Assembly (NCBI GenBank): GCA_000499405.2
Contig: HG738137.1
Coordinates: 1,798,001-1,862,000, forward strand
Length of the DNA stretch: 64,000 bases
Source: Onchocerca volvulus
Taxonomy: Eukaryota; Nematoda; Chromadorea; Rhabditida; Onchocercidae
Reading direction: 5' to 3'
A program made the translations under genes and the position numbers. The notes under the pieces are model-generated. The model worked only from the letters and a program-made list of their open reading frames with translations. It did not search any database and had not been told where the DNA came from. Below, piece after piece: positions 12,310-24,800 of this stretch. The stretch's first letter is position 1, and every line of letters begins with the position of its first letter.

Positions 12310-15300
12310 ATGTCGCAATACCGACGAATTATCATCGATGATTCTTCAAGTGATGATGATACAGATAACAATAATAATGAATTTCTTGACGAAACTCCGT
12401 GTGATAACAGCGAAGATGATGAAAATAGTGATATCAATGTTCAGTAAGTTCATTGCAGTAATAAGAAGAATATGTCTGCAAAAATATTCGAAGTTTTATT
12501 TTAAATATTTCAAAACTAAATAGATCCAGCTATTTTTCTAATTCAAAGCAAGATTTGAAGTGAAAGAAAGATTACAACCGTAAATTTAACTTGATTTATT
12601 TAAATGAGTTAGTAATGATTTACTATTTTTACATTTTACAAAATAAAAGCTGATAAATTCTAGGAAATGATAACGATTGTTAAAACAATGGATAAAGTTA
12701 AAAAATTTAGTTCCAATGATGAAATTCAGATTACTTTATAAGCTGAATTTTGATTTCTTTTACAATTTATATTTTGATCCTCAACTGTTAGACAAAAGAA
12801 AAAAAATTGGCAGAAACGTAAGTCGTCTGTTGGAAACGTTAAGTTTCACGAAACGGAATGCTTATGGACATAGAGTTGATGGTACAGATGATGAAGCATC
12901 AAGCATCGATGAAGATACTTATTTGGAAGATAGCTTTCTTGTTAAAGATTACACTTCTTCTGAAGGTTTTGTTTTTGCGTTTAATTCTTAGCATATTAAT
13001 GCTTAAAATTAAGTTGGCAATAGTTTTGATGTTAGTTTAGAAATTTAGAAATAAATGATAATACTTCTTTTCCAGAGAATTTTTCAAATATATCAGACGA
13101 TGAGCATTCTCTTAAAAAGGGAAGGAGCATATGCACTTACAATCGAGAAATAGCACGAAAGAAAACAAATAAGGTAGCTTAAGATTTGAAGGAACGATTG
13201 ATTTTTTTTTTTGGTAAAATATTTATTTGATTTTTACTAATTCAAGTACAGACTTAAAATGCTTCTAAAAGTCTTTGCTGTCTAAATGATTTGTCATCTT
13301 TTATTGATAATTTTTTTTTTCTTAAGAAAACAACGGAAACTTCGTCGTTTTTAAAAAGCGATCGTTCGGATATAAGTACTGATAATGACAAAGTATCAAC
13401 ACTGTTTGAATTATATCCCGAATTGAAGGAGAATTTGAATCTTGAGGGGTAACATTTTTGCAGTGATTTCTGATCTCAGAGATTTTTGAATCAGTAAAAT
13501 ACTTTGGTATTAGGGGGGTCGAGCATGAAATTGAAGAAAAGTACAGCCTAATAATTCAAGAAAATTCAAATTATATAAGCGTGAAGAATAGCATGATCGA
13601 ATTATGCACAACATTACAGTATAGGATAAATTGTTAAATATTGTCCTTTCCTTATATTGTCTTCGAAATAAATTTTTACAAAATTTTTCGGGAAAAAAAT
13701 CACTTTCAGTGATGCAATCTGCTTTGAAATAATCATTTCTTGAATTATTTTTTTGATGTAATTAATATATCAAGAAGATAGTAACCGAGAGTTTGTGGAT
13801 TAGAGATAGATGATCAGTAACAAAACAAACAATCAAAAATCCGATTGTTGGTAGATACGTCATTACGAATTTCCCAGATTTTTTCTTTTTTTTTTTTTTT
13901 TTCAGAAATCAGGTAAGCAATGATGGTCTCGAAATACACAATAAATCTACCGAATCCGATGTAGATAGTGATGACAAATTTGAAAAATGTATGTCAAAAT
14001 ATTCTTCTGTAGACCTTTTTCCTAAAGAATTTTATGCAATCGACACATTTCCGAAAAAATTTGCATATCGATTTATGAATGGTTAGATGTGAGTAATGAT
14101 ATTTTTATCAACGCGGTTTGAGCTTCTCGCTTGTAATCTATTATTAATAAGAATTCGAATGTTTCTTTTTTTTTTTCCTTTCTGTTTTGAAATGAAAATT
14201 TGTAAAATTTCAATTTCCAGACTTAAAAAAAGTCAAAACCCAATCATCTGTTACAAAAACATATGAACCACGCGATTTAGATAGGTAAATTTTTCTTGAT
14301 TGTATAATTTCATATTTTTTATCTTCGGATGTTTCGTTTATAATTTTTTTTTGAAATAAAATAAGATCGCAGACACTGATGTAATAGAAATCAATTACTT
14401 ATTTTGATATCATTTATCGTAGGTATAGTTCTTTACCAGCTGTCCGATCCATAGCATGAATATCTTTAAAAAAAAAGATGTCTTAATGCTCCAAAAAATG
14501 CATCACAATGTAATGAAATGTGATACCAAAATTTATAAACATTAAACTATATGACTTTTCATTATTTTCTACAGTGATATTAGATGTTACGTTGAGTGGA
14601 ATGTTGATTTTTAATGCTGTTGTTAACAAAACTTTTTAATGGATAAGTGTTAACCAAAATTTAGCTATCTGTTTTCTCAGATTTATCATGAGTGATAGCG
14701 AATCCATTATTGAATGCAGCTCAGAATGCGATTCCGACTCAAGCGATAAATCCAGTCATGGTGTGTTAAAAAATATTGGGGATGGAAAAATTCGGCATCA
14801 TAGCACTCCAAAAAATATTAGCAATGAGCATGCAGCTCACTGGCATCATCCGGTAACAGCAAGTAATATTTTGAATACTAGAAATTTCAGAAATCCATCT
14901 ATTTTCTTAAGAGACTATTATAAAAAGAAGTATCATACTAGATACTGCTTATTCACTGCTTCTGAAGAAGCTTGTTAGTCATAGCTATTGCAAAATGCAT
15001 TGGAGAATCCATTTTAATATCTCTAAATTTTTCATCAAGTTTTTTTGAGATCTTTTCCATAATTTTCAGGAAAAATGAAACAGAATGAACAAGCGAACTT
15101 AATTTTGGGATCTCGAAGTGCACTAAACATTCAAAAAGAGGTGAATTTATCTTTCTTTCGTCTATAATATTTTATTTAAAATACTGTAAGAGACACCAGG
15201 AAAAAAACCATAGAGAGTTATATAAATTGTTATAGCACCATCAAGATGATGACGAAGTTTTCCTTTTGGCCCTTTCACCAAATGGGCCAGTACACGCGAA

Positions 15301-17158
15301 TGCTCAAAAGTACATCGCAACTAAATTTCCGAGAATTAGAAAAGAATTAACGGCGAAGTTGTTTGATTTATACAGAAGACGTTGTTTCAAAAATAAGGTA
15401 TATTTTATAAATCAAAGGATTATTCATTTCTGTGTAAATTTTCAAAGGCGAAAATTTTAATTTTCAATTTGATTTAAAGTAAGTTTAGTTTCTTCCTGTA
15501 TATTTTTAATTTAGACGAAATTTCAGTTAGACTCAAATATGGTGCTGGAATGGAACACACGGTTACGACTTACTGCTGGCCGTTGTCGTTGCAAATCGAA
15601 TGGGACAGCAAGTATCGAGCTTTCTGTTAAAGTCTGTGATACTCCAGGTGAGTTCATTGACCGATCACTTTGCTGTTCAAAACATATCAAAATTATCCTG
15701 TAACACGCAAAGTAAATAACATACTGTTCATTTTATTTCTTCGATACTTAAGTTTAGGATTTTATAGAGACTGATTCTACACTATATGAATTGATATTTT
15801 CTTTACTTCGCATATTAGTGGTAGATTAAGTTAAAATAGTTTTGGGAATTGAAAGCTGTTCTATTCTATCCAATTTTCTCTAACTTAAAACTAGGAACGA
15901 GTCACACGATATAGGATATTCATTATAACTAAGTAAATAAGGGATGATGTCTCATGGAAAAAAGAAATCAGTTAGATAAGATATGCGAACAAATTTATTT
16001 GTAGAACGATTGCGTGATGCATTATTACATGAATTGTGCCATGCCGCAGTTTGGGTCATCGACCATATTCATAATGGTGGACATGGACCGGCGTGGAAAT
16101 ACTGGTAATTTAATTTCGAATATTACTTTGTTCATGTAAACGATCTTTAATTTCATTACTTTGAACTTCAGACAGAGAAGAGACATGTATGAAATAAGGT
16201 TTAGCTTGACGTCCAACTTCTTAATTCCCGTCTTTGATAATATTGAATTGAAGTTAAAGAATATCCTGTCATCTAATTTGTGAATTTTATATCTTAAAAT
16301 AATAAAAAAAAAAGAAATGTTCCTAATAAAAATGTAAATTATTTCACTGAAAGCCAGAGCCGAGTTACAGAATAAAGTAGTGTAATGTTTGAAAAAAGAT
16401 TAACACATGAGAATGTGGTAATTAGTTCTAAGTGGTTAATGGAGATGTTAGAATGGAACAGATAATTTTTAAAACTTTTATATTTAATCTGTTCTTTCTT
16501 CTAATTTCAAGCATACTTATGTCAATTTTATTTCTCAGTTTTCAATTTTTTTTTTCGGAATTACTCAGTTTTCAGGGCTTATCAATGTCAAAAAATCTTC
16601 CCGTCTTTACCGCTCATCAAACGATGTCACAATTATATAATAGATGCGAAATATTTATACATTTGTGATCGTTGTGGACAGACGTTAGTTTTATTTTCAC
16701 TAGTTTGCAGGGATTAAAATAAATATTTTTAAGCTAAGAAAAACCTTGATATAGAAGTAAAGAGAAAGATTTATGAATTCCATAAATACACTATTCTAAA
16801 TTTCTTCTTCACCCTCCATTAATTTGCTTAACTCTCTACATTATTAATATATGATTGGATACTGAATATAGTTAATTTCAGAATCAAAAGACATTCGAAA
16901 TCGCTTGACACTGATCGTAAAATTTGCGGCATTTGTCAAGGGCGTTTTATCCTGCGATCACGTGATGGGAAGGAATTCTCGACAAAGCCAGCTAACACGT
17001 TTGCACAATTTGTGAAAGAAAACTACAGAAGCGAACGAAAACCTGGTGTGAAGCATGCCGAAATTATGAAAATTTTATCGCTGCGTTACAAAGAGGCAAT
17101 CATTTATTTCAAAATAACGAGTTGGAACAAAATATATTATATCGTTTATATGCAATAA
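12310..17158 (+). CDS. gcna-1: GCNA-like SprT metalloprotease with acidic N-terminus
   Basis: Germ-cell nuclear acidic protein (ACRC) family: nuclear, germline-associated, acting on DNA-protein crosslinks through a SprT domain. Exons I can support: 12310-12443, 12792-12965, 13076-13173, 13327-13448, 13906-13988, 14221-14284, 14681-about 14973, 15070-15140, 15236-15397, 15527-15647, 16005-16104, 16576-16683, 16882-17158. The N-terminus is Asp/Ser-rich with SUMO-interacting-type motifs RRIIIDDSSSDDD and ESIIECSSE. The protease exon carries HELCH (16028-16042) and a later NGGHGP histidine. A zinc ribbon is split as CDRC (exon 16576-16683) and CGIC (last exon), followed by RHSKSLD and KENYRSERK, as in the family. 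Unresolved: the link between the first two exons, and the join 14973/15070, which would create a stop, so an exon or alternative donor (14762) is missed there. A possible extra 3' exon lies at 17385-17432. Confidence 0.85.
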
Positions 17159-17897
17159 CATAGGAAATATCTATATATGCAGTAACAGGAAAATATAAGA
17201 TATACTTTGAAAATTGAGGATTGTTGTCATGTTTTTTTTTTTGTCAGTAACAGATGAACTGTAAAATATTAAGGTATAAGAATAACATCATATCTTTTAG
17301 AAGTGCTAGTAATTTCAGTAATCATCCTTTATCATAAACGGTGAACTATCGGTAATACTTGTCATTAATTTTGAAATATTATAGGAGAAAACAATGGCTT
17401 CCGAAACAGAAAGAATCATCGCCGTTGGATAATAAATAGAAAAATTCCTCTATTGCTGATACTTTTTTTTTCTTTATCAATTTTTTATATTTACAATTGA
17501 ACTTAACCCTTTGTTAATATGAAAATTTTGCATTTTGTATACTTATTCGAACGAAAGTTGGGAATTAAAAAAAAAAAAAAATTTTTTTTCGAAACAGTGT
17601 GGTTCTCACGGTAATTCCAACTAATAGAGACCTGAATAGAAATTATTTCGATTTTCTTTTGGTTCTGGAGGAGACTGGATATAATATTCCAAAATTTTTG
17701 GTCTGAACACTTAATCCTTTAGGTCCATAGTAACAATACTAATAATATTTACATGTTGTTGACTTCATGTTATTGGATTATGATCCGAAATCAATCGGTG
17801 AGCAATGTTCTGACAAATACTAATCAGGTTCGTTTGTGACCTTGTCGCAGTCCGTATGAAACTTGCAAAATATCATTTTCGTAATCTTATTATTAAA
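17159..17897. other. Convergent intergenic region
   Basis: Lies between the 3' ends of the GCNA-like gene and mrpl-15. It contains a long A/T run near 17567-17588. A short spliced-looking segment, 17385-17432, preceded by TTATAG and ending in TAA, could be an alternative terminal exon of the upstream gene. Nothing else is seen. Confidence 0.4.
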
Positions 17898-20255
17898 TTA
17901 TGAATATTTGAAATCATTTTCTCGCATTGACGTTGATGAAAAAGTAGTAGCATAAGAATGATCGGCGACAAAACTTTCTTCCGCACTATCGTCAATTCCA
18001 TAATATTTTTGGAGGACAGGATGTGCAGGCGCAAAACATTTCTTATCTTTTAAGCTAACTATCGAACCAGAAGGAATTCCGAAAAACAATTGATCAGGCC
18101 TCTTTTCTTCCCACCGTTCACGGGCAGGTTTCCTTTTGTATCCCATAATTTGAGCCAAATCTTCCTCAGCTTTGATTAGATCTTCTGGATTAGCTAAATA
18201 GCCACGATGCCGAGAATCAGTATAAAGTGAAAGAAGACTTTCAGGTGGAGCTTTCCGTCGCGGAATAGGCTTTCCTATAATTAACTGCAATCAAGTAAAG
18301 TTTGATAATAAGAAAAATCTTTATCAATAAAATTCAGTCAAAAAAAAAAAATGCTGTTTATTAATGATGTAGTTGGTACAGAACAATAAGCTATTTAAGT
18401 AAGGGAAATAATTTAAAGTTAAAGTGAAGTGAACATATGAAATAAAACCATCAGGATTTGGAACTATTCAGGATTAAAGCTATCAGGATTTGGAACCATC
18501 TAGGATTTAATTGTAAATATGAGATACTAACTTTTTTCAAGATAAATTAAGATTAAGACGTAGAAAAAATTTAAATTCTCAAGAATAGTCAAAAGATCTT
18601 CGTACCTGATAAGAACCACTTTTCGGGATCGACAGCTGCTTCTAAAGCTGCCGCATCATAATATGCAATTCTAATTCTACCTCCAGCTTTTTCCACCGCA
18701 GCGATTGCAGTTTCCGATGCCCACTGTACTTCCAAATTCACAACAGCCATAAAACAATCAGCACCCTGAAAGATGTAGGCATTCTTTTTTAAAAACTGGA
18801 ATCTCAATTATATTTGAACAATTTTAATATAAATTATTCAAAATAGATATCATAATTCAGTTCATGGCCTAATAATCTAACATAGCCTATAGCCTAATAA
18901 TGGAACCATTTCAACTTTGCTCGAAAATTTAAAGTCCGTCAATAGTTCCCCACGACATCGAATGGCAATACCATCCTCGAAAAAGGAAAAAGGATTTTTT
19001 TTTTCTTTTTTTAAATTCAAAGATGATTTCAAATGTAATGTAAGTTAAGATATCAAGGAATATGAAGACGGTGCTCTTTTACCTGATCTGTCAGTTGTAC
19101 TCCGAATTGTCTTAATGAAGGTTTGCAGTGGTATCTTCGAGTATTGCACAAGGCAGTAATATCAATTAACGATGAAGTATCTAACCAACCCAAATCGATT
19201 AGTCGTTGCAATTCAACCAATGATAACGGTGGATATTCACGTCGTAAGCTAAAATGCTGTTAAACTCTAGCAAAATTTCTTTCAAAATAAGAAACCGCAT
19301 AATATGTTGTAAAAAAATGAAAAAAAATGGAAAAGTGGAATAGGAGATAGAAGGAAAAACAAACTACAATGGTTTGTGTGGGAACGCAAGTGTGGAGAGA
19401 AGTAGTAATAAGGCACAAAAAAAAAAAAAAAAAAAAAAATTAGTTGTCGAATTGTGTTGAAACTTTACGATACCAAAATAAATAAAGAGGTGTATTATTT
19501 ATGGTAAATAAGCTTAAGATTAGCAAAGTATTTACAGCAGTTTCACTATCATCCAGTAATAAAAGACTGTTGCTAAATTCATGCTGAAAATAAACCTATT
19601 CAAAGGCAAACCTATGCTTTCTGTTGGTAATTATTCAACTGTAATTAAGTGCTAAGTGAGATATCAGGAACGGTGTTTAAAAACGATAAGAACACAAAGT
19701 AATTTTGGAAATAACGAAATAACTGATTAAAATTAAAGAAGTTATAGAATGGCATACTTAATATCACCATTAAAATGTTCTTCTCCCGGAAAAAGACGTT
19801 GCCATGGTTGATAGAAATTACCCCAAATCCATCCAAGTGGAGGTTTTGCAGCATGTTGAAGTTCACCGATGGTGTGTCCTGCTTGATTGTGCAAGGAAGA
19901 TTTTATCTGACGAGCCTTAAATAAACTTTATTTTTGAATAATTATTTAAAAGAAAAATTAATTCAATCATAGACTTCATTTATATTTATGGAGTGTATTT
20001 TCTGAATCAAAAAAGTTGTTTTTCAATTAGTTTTCAAAAAGCTATTTTGGTTGTAATATCCTGTACCCACAGATATGCAATATCCACAGATAGAATACAA
20101 AATGAAACCGTTAAAACCAAAATGAACCAAAACGAATCTCATACCTGAGTTCTAGCGCCCGGATTATCCCGAAGATCCTGCTTCTGCAAACGGCTTGCAT
20201 TTTCTACATATCGTAAAGCACGCTCACGTGCCGATTTAATTACCTTTGAAGCCAT
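17898..20255 (-). CDS. mrpl-15: Mitochondrial large-subunit ribosomal protein uL15m
   Basis: Nuclear-encoded component of the mitochondrial 39S subunit. Five exons with consistent phases: 20255-20145, 19915-19758, 19248-19083, 18765-18606 and 18274-17898, giving 323 residues (vertebrate homologues about 300). Order of recognisable blocks: N-terminal RLQKQDLRDNPGA; a glycine/aromatic block GHTIGELQHAAKPPLGWIWG; WLDTSSLIDITALCN; the L15 core NLEVQWASETAIAAVEKAGG; then FLSGKPIPRRKAPPESLL and RHRGYLANPEDL, close to the vertebrate 'FLRGQPIPKRMLPPEEL' block. The last acceptor is ATTATAG before GAAAGCC; the more obvious GCAG 15 bp upstream would break the frame. Start chosen at MASKVIKSARERALRYV, the first ATG, arginine-rich as expected for a mitochondrial import sequence. 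Confidence 0.93.
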
Positions 20256-20429
20256 ATTTACAAACTTATCTAAAGAATCCACAATAAATATTTCTCAAGC
20301 GCTTGATAAATCCATCACCCATGAATATTTTTCAATTCTTCGATATTTGGTTATTTACCATTCCATTAATCGATTAAGATAGACAAATAATGAAGTTTAT
20401 TAATAAATAAGATTTAAAATATTTGTAGG

Positions 20430-20484
20430 TGTAACAGTGATGAATCAAATACATATAGTTTGTATTTGATTCATCACTGTTACA
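20430..20484. repeat. Perfect 24-bp hairpin, 175 bp upstream of mrpl-15
   Basis: Two perfectly complementary 24-nt arms (20430-20453 and 20461-20484) are separated by the 7-nt loop TATAGTT. The left arm begins TGTAACAGTGATGAATCAAA. No mismatch occurs along the stem. It lies in the promoter-side flank of mrpl-15. It could be a recent inverted duplication, a small RNA precursor or a protein-bound palindrome; the sequence alone does not decide. Confidence 0.8.
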
Positions 20485-21885
20485 TCAACATAGAATATAT
20501 CATTACGAACTACAAATAATCTAAAGCAAATAAATGAAGGTTCACTTGTAGATATATTCAGGATATAATGCAGCACTTTTTCTTTAATGCAAGAAACCAG
20601 TTGGCAATCAAAAAATAATTTGAACATAATTTTCAATTTAAATCTATTTGACGATATCTAGAAACAAATTAGCTCAATCCTTTTCCTGGATTGAAATTAA
20701 ATCTGCCTTACAATATCTAGAAATGAAATGATCCTTATTTCTTTTCCTTAATTTTTTTTTTTTTCTTTTGCAATGAATATAGGAAAATTTCGATTTATAC
20801 TGTCAACCAACAAGACCTGGATTTCAAAAACTCTTCAATTTTGATATGTTCAAACTGTGAGTGATAAAAACTAGAAAAAGGCAAGAAATATTCCTGAGTT
20901 TAATAAAATAAATACTAACCAAAAAATCAACATCAATATATTTATTGCAACAGTAATAAAATTTTACATACTGATGCAAGGAATGAATAAAAACTACCGA
21001 AAAAAGTTATTACAGCAAAAAGAAGTCAATTGATATAGACGTAAGAAACTGAACAGAAAAGAGAACAGCCATGAGGCTCATACCCAAAGCGCAACTTATA
21101 TATAGCTTAACACAAACGTTATTTACGCTAAATGCGCAGCATGTTTCTCTAATTCTTGCTTAATTTCATATGAGATAGGTTCTTGCTTTATTTGATTTGG
21201 GTTTCGCTAAAGAATAAGTTCTCATTTTCATTAATATCTTTCTCAATATCTTGCAAAGCCGAAGATATAGAAATGAAAAGATGATGATATTCGTATGAAA
21301 TGTTCTGAAAGAAAAAATAGTTTAACTACGAAAAATCACAGAATTTTGCAGTGGTAAAACTGAATTTATGAACAACTAATTCAACTCAGATCTGAATATT
21401 TTATTTAATAAGTCTTAAACTTCGCAAAATCATATTATATGCGAAAATTCGAAAAATAAAAATGAAAAAATGATATTTCCTGATATGTCTGCCTTATCTA
21501 CATCAATAATGTATGTTAAAGAAACTACATGCGGATGATTGTTTAACCTTGCACGAATAAAGTGAATATTTGAAATAGATATAGAAATAGGAAAAAAATT
21601 TTCAGATATTATTGGAGTCGTAAGAATGCCAATCGGTACAAGTAAAGTAGATTAGGTGTCCAGTGATAAAGGGTAAGCAGGGAAACAAAAGAGATTGAAA
21701 ATAATCTTTGGAGAGAAATCAAAAATAATCGGATATTTAAGAAAATGCTAAATTTTGATTTAAATAAATCAAAAAAATGTACCGATCGCCGGCAATCTTC
21801 CGAATCTGAAAATTTCGACAAATTTCTTTATAAAAGAGAAGTATTGAGCAAGAAAAGAAAATCATTAACAAATTAAATAGACTTA
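20485..21885. other. Intergenic region between two minus-strand genes
   Basis: About 1.4 kb of AT-rich DNA downstream of the LolA-like gene and upstream of mrpl-15. Open frames are short and show no family features. Part is probably 3' untranslated sequence of the gene ending at 21886. Confidence 0.4.
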
Positions 21886-24800
21886 TTACTCAAATACTTG
21901 ATAAGCGAGGCCAGTGAAACGTTGTCGCTTCCAAATAAAGTATACAATGCCAACACCAATGGCTCCACCAAGCAAAAGCATAAAGAAACCAAGAACAAAC
22001 ATCGAACCACCTGTATAACCACGAAATGAAGGCACTGGTAACGGTCCCCAAGCTGTCGGGATGATACCCAAACTTGCTTTAGAAAGACTGATCATCTAGA
22101 AAAAAAAAAAAAGGATATTCATAAAAAACCAGTTTTTAGCTAGGAAAAACTTGAAAGTATGCATTAGACAGTTTATTCATCAATAAATTCATCTGAATGA
22201 CAAATTCAGTGAGCTTCATAGGGCCACTTCACGGATAAACTTTGCAGAACCATTTGAGAATAGTGACTGCTTGACCAAAGCAGTTGCGTCGTCATATACA
22301 ACAGGGATTGAAAAAAAGTTAGCATAATAAAATATTGCACTGAAAGTGCGAAAATTTGGAATTCCTGAACTTTCACGCAATTTCTTACTTACATAGAATT
22401 TAGAGTAAAACAGCACTGCTGTGAATATGAAGAAAAGAAGGAAGTACTTACCACCGGACGCTGTCCAACGAAAACGGAGAATGTTATATCTTTTTCCTTC
22501 AGCGTCTCATTCAGTAGTTTAACGGCTGATTCAGCACTTGTTTCATTCTAAAATAATCATAGAATTTTCAAACTCCTCATAGGAACTCACTTGAAGTGGA
22601 ACTCACCACAGGAAAAACTACTATTTAGGAAAAACGATGATTAATAACATTAATGAAGACAAAATTATTCTTCAGTTGCTCCGAATATCCCATGAAAAGT
22701 ATGTCGACAAGGAACAGACCAACAATCTAGAAGACGATTAAAGAGACTGCCTACTTTAAGGACGGGATTGGATGAGGTGAAATCATTCAATCATTTGATA
22801 GAAGAATAAATATTTGATAAAAATAAATAACACTATTGCTACTAGCGTTTCCTCTATACGCAGAAATTATAAAGCAAAATAAAAGCAATATTATGAGGAG
22901 TGATGAATCACATTAATAGATAGGAGCAGAAACTTATAAACACTTACGGATCTATTCCATGTATTTGCCGGTTTAACACCAGATGCCTCACCAATAACGA
23001 AAAATGCCACAACGTTCTCTTGAATTTGCTTAAACTGAAATAAAATTTTTTAAGTACTTTTGACAAGTAAAAAATGACAGACACAGTAATTTTTTGAAAA
23101 TCTTTAGCAGCATAAAAAAAATAAAGATATTCCCAAATAAATATCAAGGCTTCAATTTGCAAAGATTTCTACAAAATGAAAGATTAAAATAATTATAACA
23201 AATTTCAAAAAATATTTAGCTAACGAAGAAATTAGCAATTCGCAGCAGAGAAACATTAGCAGCATGCGCAACAGCTTCGCGCAGACCCTCTCGAACTCGT
23301 CCAATTCCCAAACTTTCCAAATCTTTCAGCGTCGCTTAAAAGAGTTACCAATAGCCACAAGAAATGGTCTAGATGTCAAAATAATTGAAAATAATAATGC
23401 TTTCAGTTTTGATATAGCAAGGCGATTTAAAAATTTTGAAATTGCTTACCGTTCTTAATATTGACATATAGATAACTGTCTTCTACGAGTTTAAGACATG
23501 GATAAATGGAAAGTGACGTTCGCTGAATTTCGCTTCCTGAATTGTTTTTGAATGAATGCAGACGAATTATTGTCTTTGTTTCCTTGCCTGATTCATCCTA
23601 AAAACAAGCACGTATCAAAAGTCACTTATGAATATTTTGAACGACTGGAATGAAGTAATCAAATTTTATTAATAATTGTAACCAACAAATGCAACAAATG
23701 ATTCGGATAAAAATTATTTCTAGATGATATTTCTTATTAAATTTTCAGTTCTTAAATTACCTTATGGTATTGGATTATTGAATGAAGAAAAGGTGCCACA
23801 GCTGTTTCCACAATCCAATTTTCTATCGTATAAAGCATTTCAATAACTGTGGAAGCGGCAGGTGAACTACTGATTTTGGTAACATAAACATCCAGTGGTA
23901 TATCATCTACTATTCGCTGCAAAATTTCGTTATTTTGAAGTAAAAATTTACAAGAATTTAACTGAAAAGATCCGACATTTTGATTTGAATTTTATTCTAT
24001 AAAAAAACGTCCAAAATCTTCACCTTTCCTGCATAGTAGAATACTGAATCAATGGAATTCCAGAACAACTGCACTGGTTTCTTTAAGTCAATTTCTTTCA
24101 TTGATGCATTCACCGTCTCGACATCACCAAAATTTTCATCGATTGCTGATATAGAACTACAAATGTTATTCTCCCCATCCAGCAAATACTGAAGACCTGC
24201 AAGTCATAAAAAAAAACCAATTTCATTCGTATATCTCTCTAACTTTCTGTTGACTGAATTGGCTTATTTATGAATATTCATGTATAATCGGTATAATATT
24301 CTATTACGATAAAGTATGACATACGAAGTGACTAGACATCTCCTTTAAATTCTGTACTTTAAATTACTTGTCCAGATAATGCATCACTTTAGATGATTGA
24401 GCATTCTAATTAACAATAACTTTTGGAAGCAGTTATTTTCTAAAACTTTTTTGGGGTTTAGTCTTTAATGATTTCCTTTTAATATTTAAATTCTAATTCC
24501 ACGAAATAATCTTTATTTAACTAACTAACCGTACTGAAAATCGTGAATAACATGAATGTTCGACACTCCTTTCGGAATTGTTGCATTTCCCATAAAGTGT
24601 GTATCCTTCCCTGCTTGGGCATTCAAACGCATCCAAAATATGCGTTCATTACCATTGTAATAGATCTGCAGAAAAATAAATATATGGAAAATATGTTTAT
24701 GAAACTAGAAAAAAATCGAAATCAGGGATTTGAAAAGCCAATTTTTACAAGGCGAGACTTCAGCCATGGAAATTTGAGGAAAAAATTCAACTTTCCAAGA

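Noticed and set aside
22216..22416. Minus-strand frame in the last intron of the LolA-like gene
   Set aside because: Exons on either side join in phase without it and it has no good splice sites of matching phase.
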